Assembly (NCBI RefSeq): GCF_041625495.1
Contig: NZ_JBFJTH010000113.1
Span: 1-12,516 of the forward strand
Length of the DNA stretch: 12,516 nt
Direction: 5' to 3'
Source of the DNA: Litorivivens sp041625495
Lineage (GTDB): Bacteria; Pseudomonadota; Gammaproteobacteria; Pseudomonadales; Spongiibacteraceae
Shown here: positions 6,760 to 12,516 of the stretch, one piece after another
Numbering within the stretch: position 1 is the stretch's first letter
Layout: the number at the start of each line of letters is the position of its first letter
Program-made: the position numbers and the translations under genes
Notes under the pieces: generated by a model
The model's input: only the letters and a program-made list of their open reading frames with translations
Told to the model about the DNA's origin: nothing
Databases searched by the model: none

Positions 6760-7716
6760 TTAGTGACTGCGCTGCTGCTCCAACCTTTCAAGCCGCTTTT
6801 CCAGCGCTTCAATGCGCTCCTCGAGCACAGACACACGGTCCTGCCGACCAACTCTAGCGCCAGAGTCTCGCTGAGGCAAACTTTTCGCACTCGCCCCCGC
6901 CTGGTCTAGCTGCAATATCGCGCGGCCGTTTTCGCCAGTAGCGCCTGGCGCGCCGGCAGTACCCTCACCTCCGGGCTCTCCACCCGCCAGCCACTTCTTG
7001 CTGCCGCCAATACTGCCCTTCATATACCGACCTTCAGCAGCAGCGCCACCGGGGCCGCCAGCACCGCCAGAACCGCCAGCGCCGCCGGCACTGGAATGGG
7101 TAATCGCACTGACTATTTGTGCCACATCGACGCGCTTATCCACCGGGCGATAAACCAACTGCAGTGCGCCCGCGTCGCCACCCATGCCACCACGACCACC
7201 CGGTCCGCCAGGGCCACCATCACCACCACGGCATCTGTTGAGCTCACCGCCAGCCTGTCCCGCGCCACCGCGTCCACCGGCTCCCCCGGCGCCACCGTCG
7301 GTCAGCAGCTGCAAAGAACCGATCGCAGCGATGCCCCAGTCCAGCGTCATCGCCACGCCCGATGCTCCGCGCGCGCCCTCGCCACCGGGGGCTCCTGCGG
7401 CGCCGCTTTCACAAACTGCAGCGACCGCAGGTATCGGCGGCGCCCCATCCTGACCAACCTCGCCCGCAGCACCGCGACCATCAATCACTACGTTGTTGCC
7501 AATTTCCACCCGCTCGGCGCTAAGCCGCCAACGACTGACACCGTCGGCAAAGCGCACTATCGCGCCATCACCCAATACCAGCCGAGTGAGGTGCAGCTGC
7601 TGTTCGTCGGCCGCAACACGCCAGACTTCACCGGCGGGCACAACCTTTTCCAGCGCTGCCGCGTAGCCAGATAAAAATACCGCCACTGCAGCTAACAGAC
7701 TTCGCAATCCCCTCAC
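6760..7716 (-). CDS. Secreted glycine-rich (collagen-like) protein with C-terminal coiled coil
   Basis: I do not recognise a named family. The 318-residue product has a signal peptide (about 1-21, cut near GYAAA). A non-repetitive domain follows (about 22-80), whose LVLGDGAIVRFADG and VEIGNNVVIDG stretches look like beta-solenoid rungs. There are four glycine-rich blocks: about 80-120, 141-183 (GGAGGAGGRGGAGQAGG type), 209-228 and 245-264. The blocks are separated by short hydrophobic strands such as GSLQLLTD, GALQLVYR and RAILQLDQ. Many Gly are in GGx or GxGG order rather than strict collagen GXY, and proline is modest, so a true collagen triple helix is uncertain. Two cysteines (102, 162) could form a disulfide. 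The end, VSVLEERIEALEKRLERLEQQ (295-315), is a clear heptad coiled coil and may oligomerise the protein. The start is GTG, with GGAGG 6 bases upstream. It is divergent from ubiK. The likely location is the periplasm or cell surface; the function is unknown. Confidence 0.75.
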   Translation of the reverse strand: MRGLRSLLAAVAVFLSGYAAALEKVVPAGEVWRVAADEQQLHLTRLVLGDGAIVRFADGVSRWRLSAERVEIGNNVVIDGRGAAGEVGQDGAPPIPAVAAVCESGAAGAPGGEGARGASGVAMTLDWGIAAIGSLQLLTDGGAGGAGGRGGAGQAGGELNRCRGGDGGPGGPGGRGGMGGDAGALQLVYRPVDKRVDVAQIVSAITHSSAGGAGGSGGAGGPGGAAAEGRYMKGSIGGSKKWLAGGEPGGEGTAGAPGATGENGRAILQLDQAGASAKSLPQRDSGARVGRQDRVSVLEERIEALEKRLERLEQQRSH

Positions 7717-7790
7717 ACCGTGCCTCCAATCAACGCTCTACAATGAGCGTCAATGTACGATAAACTGTTCGCAGGTAACAGGAAGCCCGT

Positions 7791-8039
7791 ATGTCCCGAC
7801 CGGAATTTATCGAACAACTCGTGCAGCAGGCCAGCAAGCTGGCCCGCGACACGGATATCCCTCATGAAGTTGAGTCGCGCCTGCGCGTGCTGATGCAGGG
7901 CGCCTTTGATCGCATGGATCTCGTATCTCGCGACGAGTTTGATGCTCAGGCCGCCGTGTTGGCGCGCACCCGTAAAAAGCTCATACAACTCGAAAACCAG
8001 CTCGCCGAGCTTCAGACCCAACTCGACCAGTCCAGCTGA
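7791..8039 (+). CDS. ubiK: Ubiquinone biosynthesis accessory factor UbiK (YqiC/BMFP family)
   Basis: An 82-residue protein matching the UbiK/YqiC family (96 residues in E. coli). UbiK helps assemble or work the Ubi protein complex for aerobic ubiquinone synthesis together with UbiJ, and binds membranes. An amphipathic N-terminal helix (FIEQLVQQASKLA) precedes the most conserved core, RMDLVSRDEFDAQAAVLART at 41-60. A C-terminal coiled coil, KLIQLENQLAELQTQLDQ, follows at 63-80 and mediates trimer formation in the family. It lacks the short Pro-rich tail of the E. coli protein. The ATG has an AGGA box 7 bases upstream. It is 34 bp before comM on the same strand and the two are probably co-transcribed, although their functions seem unrelated. 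Confidence 0.92.
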   Translation: MSRPEFIEQLVQQASKLARDTDIPHEVESRLRVLMQGAFDRMDLVSRDEFDAQAAVLARTRKKLIQLENQLAELQTQLDQSS

Positions 8040-8073
8040 CGCCCACGCGTCATAACTTCCAGGGAAGGAAGCC

Positions 8074-9576
8074 ATGCAACACTTTGCCATCGTATACAGT
8101 CGAGCCCGCATCGGCATCAACGCGCCGCTGATTGCCATTGAAGTGGATCTTTCCAATGGCTTGCCGGGGTTTTCAATCGTTGGTCTACCAGAGGCCTCGG
8201 TGCGCGAAAGCCGCGACCGGGTGCGCTCTGCTCTGCTCAATGCCGGCTTTGAGTTTCCCGCCCGGCGCATTACCGTCAATCTGGCGCCAGCCGATATTCC
8301 CAAAGAGGGAAGTCGCTTCGACCTGCCCATTGCCATCGGCATTCTCGCGGCCAGCGGTCAGGTACGCTGTCAGGATTTAAGCCCCTGGGAATTTGTGGGC
8401 GAACTAGGGCTAACCAGCGAGGTGAGGCGCATCGACGCCAGCCTGCCCGCCGCAATTCAGTGCGAAAACACCGGCCGCAAATTGGTACTCCCGAAAAGCA
8501 ACGCGATAGAGATCTTCGAATTTGCACCGAACACCCTGATCCCCGTGCAGTCCTTGAGTGAAACCGTGGCCTACCTGCAGGGCCAGCAACCGCTCACAGT
8601 AACGCCGGACTTAGCCGCGCCCTCGCGCGACCTCGACTGCGACCAGCAACCGGACTTCAGCGACATCACCGGCCAACACGCAGCCCGGCGCGCTCTGGAA
8701 ATCGCCGCGGCGGGCAACCACAATCTGCTGTTCAGCGGCCCACCAGGCACCGGCAAAACGCTGATGGCTTCACGTTTGCCGTCCATTCTGCCGCCGCTGA
8801 ATCGAGAAGAGCTACTGGAAACCAGCTCCATCTACTCGGTCTCTGGCGATAGCTTCCACTATCACCAGCAGCGCCCCTTCCGCGCGCCGCATCACACAGC
8901 TTCCGCGGTGGCCCTGGTCGGTGGCGGCAGCCAGGCCCGCCCCGGCGAGGTATCACTCGCCCACGGCGGCGTACTGTTTCTCGACGAGTTGCCTGAATAC
9001 CCCCGCAAGGTGCTGGATGTCTTGCGCGAACCCCTGGAAGCCGGTGAAATCACCATTGCGCGCGCTAATATGAAAGTGCGCTACCCGGCGCGTTTCCAGC
9101 TAATCGCCGCCATGAACCCCTGCCCTTGCGGCTACCACAAAGATCCCCTGCACGAATGTCGCTGCACCCCGGATCAGGTAGTGCGCTACCGCAACCGGGT
9201 GTCCGGCCCACTGCTCGATCGCATCGATTTGTTTGTCCACGTACCGCGTCTGCCGCCGGGCAGCCTGCAGCAGACGCAGGACAATGAAAAATCTGCCAGC
9301 ATCCGCCAGCGTGTGTTAGCTGCCCGGGAACAGCAACAACAACGCAGCGGGTGCTGCAATGCACTGCTCAGCGTGTCAGCCCTGCGCGACCACTGCTCGC
9401 TGGACGCCGCCTGCAGCGACCTGCTAGTCAAAGCCGAAGCGCGACTCGGCCTATCTCCGCGCGCACAGCACCGCATTGTCAAAGTGTCGCGTACTATTGC
9501 CGATCTGGATCACAGCGAGCGTATTCAATTCAAACACCTGAGTGAAGCCCTGACTTACCGCCAACTACCAGCCTGA
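8074..9576 (+). CDS. comM: YifB-family Mg-chelatase-like AAA+ ATPase ComM
   Basis: A 500-residue ComM/YifB protein (506 in E. coli). ComM is a hexameric branch-migration helicase that extends the recombination tract during natural transformation. The N-terminal ChlI-like domain contains GLPGFSIVGLPEASVRESRDRV (from about 29) and NLAPADIPKEGSRFDLPIA. The AAA+ core has Walker A GPPGTGKT at 222-229, RPFRAPHHTAS, the Walker B acidic pair Asp304-Glu305 (GGVLFLDELPE), and MNPCPCGY with cysteines 350, 352, 362 and 364 as a likely metal-binding cluster. A C-terminal chelatase domain includes LGLSPRAQHRIVKVSRTIADL. All catalytic motifs are intact. The ATG has AAGGAA just upstream. Presence of comM does not itself prove competence, since the family is widespread in bacteria not known to transform. 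Confidence 0.96.
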   Translation: MQHFAIVYSRARIGINAPLIAIEVDLSNGLPGFSIVGLPEASVRESRDRVRSALLNAGFEFPARRITVNLAPADIPKEGSRFDLPIAIGILAASGQVRCQDLSPWEFVGELGLTSEVRRIDASLPAAIQCENTGRKLVLPKSNAIEIFEFAPNTLIPVQSLSETVAYLQGQQPLTVTPDLAAPSRDLDCDQQPDFSDITGQHAARRALEIAAAGNHNLLFSGPPGTGKTLMASRLPSILPPLNREELLETSSIYSVSGDSFHYHQQRPFRAPHHTASAVALVGGGSQARPGEVSLAHGGVLFLDELPEYPRKVLDVLREPLEAGEITIARANMKVRYPARFQLIAAMNPCPCGYHKDPLHECRCTPDQVVRYRNRVSGPLLDRIDLFVHVPRLPPGSLQQTQDNEKSASIRQRVLAAREQQQQRSGCCNALLSVSALRDHCSLDAACSDLLVKAEARLGLSPRAQHRIVKVSRTIADLDHSERIQFKHLSEALTYRQLPA

Positions 9577-9597
9577 AACCTCGACAAATTTCAAGCG

Positions 9598-9627
9598 GCG
9601 ACAGGATCAGAGCCACACTGCTACAAT
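9598..9627 (+). promoter_or_regulatory. Candidate sigma-70 promoter of rep
   Basis: GCGACA (4 of 6 to TTGACA) and TACAAT (5 of 6 to TATAAT) are separated by 18 bases, in the gap between comM and rep. The transcript would have a leader of about 105 nt. Confidence 0.45.
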
Positions 9628-9682
9628 CGCGTCTTTGATCAAGACATGCGAGATTCGGTTTAGTCAGCAACCCCTCATTCAG

Positions 9683-9702
9683 CCCTTTCCCTCGGGAGAG
9701 GG
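9683..9702. repeat. GC-rich hairpin, REP-like palindrome remnant upstream of rep
   Basis: CCCTTTCCC and GGGAGAGGG can pair around a small loop with one G-T wobble. The flanking text (CCCCTCATTCAGCCCTTTCC) resembles the CCCTCTCCC/GGGAGAGGG palindromes that are scattered through many proteobacterial genomes. A single copy is seen here, so the repeat status is inferred. It would lie in the rep leader. Confidence 0.5.
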
Positions 9703-9740
9703 GCAACCCCGCTCGCAAAGGCCAACAACAGCGATACCCG

Positions 9741-11744
9741 ATGAGCCAACTCAACCCCCGCCAACGCGAAGCCGTGCGCTACATCGACGGCCCCTTGCTG
9801 GTACTCGCCGGTGCCGGCAGCGGCAAAACCAGTGTGATTACCCGTAAGATTGCCTACCTGGTAGAACAGTGTGGCATCGAGGCCAAGTACATCACCGCAG
9901 TGACCTTTACCAACAAGGCCGCGCGGGAAATGCGCGAGCGTATCGGCAGCCTGCTGTCGCCGGGCGCCGGCAAGGGCCTGAATATTTCTACCTTTCACAC
10001 CCTGGGCCTGAATATTCTGCGCAGTGAGTTCAAAACGCTGGGCTACAAGTCCGGCTTCTCCATTTTTGACCAGCAAGACTGCCAGGCCCTGCTCAAGGAC
10101 TTGCTGATACAACAGCACGGCAGCGACGGCGATCAGGTGGATCATATCCAGCGCGCGATTTCTGACTGGAAAAACGACCTGGTCGCACCTGAAGAGGCAA
10201 TCGCCCAAGCGCAGGGGCCAGCCGACATTCTTTGCTCGCAAGCCTACCTGCGCTATCAGCAGGCCCTGAAGGCCTACAATGCCCTGGATTTTGACGATCT
10301 GATTCTGCTGCCGGTCACACTGTTTCGGGACTACCCCGAGGTGTTGGAGAAGTGGCAACAGAAAGTGCGCTATATGCTGGTAGACGAATACCAAGACACC
10401 AACGGCGCACAGTACGAGCTGGTGAAAAAACTGGTGGGCATGCGCGCTGCATTGACGGTGGTGGGCGACGATGACCAGTCGATTTACGCCTGGCGCGGTG
10501 CGCGCCCGGAAAACCTTGGCCAGCTGCAACAAGACTACCCCCACCTCAAAATCGTAAAGCTGGAACAAAACTACCGCTCCACCGCGCGCATTCTCAAAGC
10601 GGCCAATACCGTCATTGCCAACAACCCCCACCTGTTCGACAAAGCATTGTGGAGCGAACTGGGCTACGGCGACCCCATCCGAGTGATCAAATGCCCGAAC
10701 GAAGACGCAGAGTGCGAGCGGGTTGTCACTGAAATACTCGACCACAAACTGCGCAGCGGCACCCGCTTCGGTGACTACGCCGTACTGTATCGCGGCAACC
10801 ACCAAGCTCGCCTGTTAGAACTGAAATTACAGGCCCACCAGGTGCCCTACAAACTCAGTGGCGGCACGTCTTTTTTTGCGCGCAATGAAATTAAAGACGT
10901 GATGGCTTACCTACGCTTGCTGATCAACCCGGACGACGACAACGCCTTTTTGCGCATCGTCAACGTGCCGCGGCGGAAGATTGGAACCAGCACACTCGAA
11001 GCCCTCGGCCGCTACGCCACCGATCGCGGCGTACCGATGTACAGCGCCTGCGAGGAGCTGGGGCTGGAATCCCATTTACCCGCTGCCGGGGTGCAACGCC
11101 TGCGCGAGTTTACCCAGTGGCTGGATATGCTGCGGCGGCGCTGCTATGAAGACGATCCGATTGAGACTATTCGTCAACTGCTGCGCGACATCGACTACCT
11201 CGACTGGTTGATGCAAAACAGTTCATCACCCGCCGTGGCGGAAAAACGCATGGCCAATGTTTTCGTGCTAGTGGATTCGCTGAAAAAGAGCCTGGAAAAA
11301 GACGAAGACACCGACATTGAGGGCGCCATCACCAAACTGGTCTTACGCGATATGTTGGAGCGCCAGGAAGACGAACAGGAAAGTGCTGATCAGGTACAAC
11401 TGCTCACACTGCATGCCTCAAAAGGGCTCGAGTACCCCCACGTTTATGTAATTGGCATGGAAGAGGGTATCCTGCCGCATCAGAACAGCCTTGACGCCGA
11501 CACAATCGATGAAGAAAGACGCCTGTGCTACGTCGGGATCACGCGCGCCAAGCGCACGCTTACCCTGACTTATTGTTCCAAGCGAAAATCCTTTGGCGAA
11601 ATGAACATCTGTGAACCGAGCCGTTTTCTCAGCGAGCTGCCGCAGGAAGATCTGGAGTGGGAAGGCAAAGGCGAGGCCACGCCTGAAATGAACCAGAAGC
11701 GCGGCAACGAAACTCTGGCGAGCCTGAAAAACCTATTTGGTTAG
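9741..11744 (+). CDS. rep: ATP-dependent DNA helicase Rep (UvrD/Rep SF1A)
   Basis: Full-length Rep, 667 residues against 673 in E. coli. It is a 3'-5' single-strand DNA translocase that clears protein roadblocks at replication forks and helps restart. It starts MSQLNPRQREAV, the Q-motif region. Walker A AGAGSGKT is at 23-30 and motif Ia is AVTFTNKAAREM. Motif II VDEYQDTN has its acidic residues from Asp215. Motif III is GDDDQSIYAWRGA from 242, motif IV is KLEQNYRS, motif V LTLHASKGLE is at about 555-564, and motif VI YVGITRAK is at 597-604. GGTSFFARNEIKD and INPDDDNAFLRIVN are Rep-type rather than UvrD- or PcrA-type, and the end PSRFLSELPQEDLEWE also fits Rep. No good Shine-Dalgarno box precedes the ATG. 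The start is chosen by N-terminal alignment. It appears monocistronic, with a hairpin downstream. Confidence 0.97.
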   Translation: MSQLNPRQREAVRYIDGPLLVLAGAGSGKTSVITRKIAYLVEQCGIEAKYITAVTFTNKAAREMRERIGSLLSPGAGKGLNISTFHTLGLNILRSEFKTLGYKSGFSIFDQQDCQALLKDLLIQQHGSDGDQVDHIQRAISDWKNDLVAPEEAIAQAQGPADILCSQAYLRYQQALKAYNALDFDDLILLPVTLFRDYPEVLEKWQQKVRYMLVDEYQDTNGAQYELVKKLVGMRAALTVVGDDDQSIYAWRGARPENLGQLQQDYPHLKIVKLEQNYRSTARILKAANTVIANNPHLFDKALWSELGYGDPIRVIKCPNEDAECERVVTEILDHKLRSGTRFGDYAVLYRGNHQARLLELKLQAHQVPYKLSGGTSFFARNEIKDVMAYLRLLINPDDDNAFLRIVNVPRRKIGTSTLEALGRYATDRGVPMYSACEELGLESHLPAAGVQRLREFTQWLDMLRRRCYEDDPIETIRQLLRDIDYLDWLMQNSSSPAVAEKRMANVFVLVDSLKKSLEKDEDTDIEGAITKLVLRDMLERQEDEQESADQVQLLTLHASKGLEYPHVYVIGMEEGILPHQNSLDADTIDEERRLCYVGITRAKRTLTLTYCSKRKSFGEMNICEPSRFLSELPQEDLEWEGKGEATPEMNQKRGNETLASLKNLFG

Positions 11745-11762
11745 GGCGTTGCGATTCAATAT

Positions 11763-11791
11763 AAACCACCCAGCATTGATCTGGGCGGTTT
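11763..11791. terminator. Hairpin terminator between rep and the convergent hydrolase gene
   Basis: AAACCACCCAG and CTGGGCGGTTT form an 11-bp stem with one mismatch (a G-U wobble in the leftward transcript) around a 7-base loop. A's flank one side and T's the other. The T-run is short in both directions. Its position between two convergent genes suggests a shared terminator. Confidence 0.65.
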
Positions 11792-11831
11792 GGATGCTTA
11801 ACGCGCCGGAACGCAACACCTGCTGAGGGCC

Positions 11832-12516
11832 TCAGCCTGCCGCAATAAATGCATTCACCACGTCGGCCAACGCTTCGCCCTGATCTTCCTGCAGAAAATG
11901 CCCACCCATTTTTATGGTCGTATGCGGCTGTCCCTGTGCGCCAGGAATCACCTCCTGAAAATATGTCTCCCCGCCTTTGGTCACCGGATCTGAATCACTG
12001 AAAGCCGTTAGAAAGGGTTTGTCCCAGCGCTTTAACACCTCCCACGCAGCCACATTGTCTGCGTGGGCAGGATCGTCGATCGAGGTGGGGACCAATACCG
12101 GAAACTGGCGCGCTCCGGCTTTGAAGGCCTCATCAGGAAAGGGGGCGTCGTACGCCGCCACGACGTCCGGCGATAACTCGCAAGTCACCGCGCCACTGAT
12201 GATTTTTCCTACCGGAAACTCCGGCACCTCCTGCGAGAATTTTTGCCACGCCAGAAAGGCTTCGCCCGGTGGCTGCTCGCCAGTGGGCAGCATGGTATTG
12301 GCCGCAACCGCCCGCGCAAACTTGTCTGGGCGACTGGCCAGCAGACGCAGGCCGATCAGACCACCCCAGTCCTGACAAACCAGCGTCACATTTTCCAGAT
12401 TGAGCTGATCAAACGCCGACTGAACCCAACCCACATGACGAGCGTACGTGTAATCGCTGCGCTCACTGGGCTTGTCTGAACGGCCAAAACCGATGAGATC
12501 CAACGCGATGACCCGA
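11832..12516 (-). CDS. Haloalkane-dehalogenase-like alpha/beta hydrolase, partial (5' end outside window)
   Basis: About 228 C-terminal residues of an alpha/beta hydrolase similar to subfamily I haloalkane dehalogenases (DhlA type), which hydrolyse carbon-halogen bonds. The frame is open at the right edge and continues upstream with RVIALDLIGFGRSDKP, the strand before the oxyanion region. Counting from the Leu codon ending at 12503, the nucleophile elbow VCQDWGG puts the catalytic Asp at 45, next to the halide-binding Trp46. The cap includes AAYDAPFPDEAFKAGARQFP (116-135). The acid is Asp172 in SDSDP and the base His202 in GGHFLQED. The triad is complete. At the cap position where DhlA has its second halide-stabilising Trp (Trp175), my hand alignment finds Ala105/Val106, so dehalogenase activity is doubtful and another ester or epoxide substrate is possible. 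It is convergent with rep. Confidence 0.85.
   Translation of the reverse strand, partial: RVIALDLIGFGRSDKPSERSDYTYARHVGWVQSAFDQLNLENVTLVCQDWGGLIGLRLLASRPDKFARAVAANTMLPTGEQPPGEAFLAWQKFSQEVPEFPVGKIISGAVTCELSPDVVAAYDAPFPDEAFKAGARQFPVLVPTSIDDPAHADNVAAWEVLKRWDKPFLTAFSDSDPVTKGGETYFQEVIPGAQGQPHTTIKMGGHFLQEDQGEALADVVNAFIAAG

Noticed and set aside
6580..6909. 109-codon GTG frame with a fair ribosome binding site
   Set aside because: The last 50 codons overlap the coiled-coil end of the glycine-rich gene in antisense, and the first 60 match no family I know. Kept only as a weak transcript hypothesis.
7080..7460. Tandem DNA repeat in the Gly-rich coding part
   Set aside because: The repetition is of GGx-type codons with varied spacing, not of an exact DNA unit. 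It reflects protein composition.
7096..7674. 192-codon open frame on the plus strand
   Set aside because: It is antisense to the glycine-rich gene. Its Thr/Ala/Arg-rich composition is a by-product of Gly-rich coding on the other strand.
7713..8342. 209-codon open frame on the minus strand
   Set aside because: It is antisense to ubiK and the start of comM, both firmly identified.
9675..10805. 376-codon open frame on the minus strand
   Set aside because: It lies antisense within rep, whose motifs are all intact. The translation shows no recognisable domain, and long antisense frames are common in GC-rich genes.

Overview
The window is a stretch of ordinary bacterial chromosome with moderately high GC. 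The proteins match gammaproteobacterial families closely: NtrC, RecG, Rep, ComM, UbiK and PII/AmtB. The grouping of ubiK, comM, rep and glnK-amtB resembles the Pseudomonas arrangement as I remember it. A TorF-type porin beside glnK-amtB suggests a marine or freshwater gammaproteobacterium, perhaps of the Cellvibrionales or Halieaceae type. That placement is inference, not proof. I see no phage, CRISPR, tRNA, rRNA or complete mobile element.

Layout from left to right. The 3' end of ntrC (+) converges on a YeeZ-like SDR/epimerase gene (-). recG (+, TTG start) runs divergently from the SDR gene. recG ends inside a 28-bp perfect inverted repeat, followed by the terminator of the convergent amtB. 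A leftward nitrogen block then reads torF-like porin, glnK, amtB. Its 465-bp upstream region carries a near-consensus sigma-54 promoter, an AT-rich palindrome touching the -24 element, two weak NtrC-like sites and one near-perfect NtrC site. Next come a leftward gene for a secreted glycine-rich protein with a C-terminal coiled coil, then divergent ubiK and comM (+), and rep (+). Last is the 3' part of a haloalkane-dehalogenase-like alpha/beta hydrolase gene (-), cut by the window edge.

How the genes work together. NtrC activates sigma-54 promoters under nitrogen limitation. PII (GlnK) reports nitrogen status and blocks AmtB. The torF-glnK-amtB unit therefore looks like a nitrogen-starvation operon that adds an outer-membrane protein to the usual ammonium uptake pair, with part of its activator gene in the same window. 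RecG, Rep and ComM all act on replication forks or recombination intermediates but are separate transcription units. UbiK is an assembly factor for ubiquinone biosynthesis.

The best leads are the sigma-54/NtrC control of the porin-ammonium operon with its unexplained palindrome, the long perfect inverted repeat at the end of recG, and the unclassified glycine-rich coiled-coil protein. None of these is proven to be a new system.
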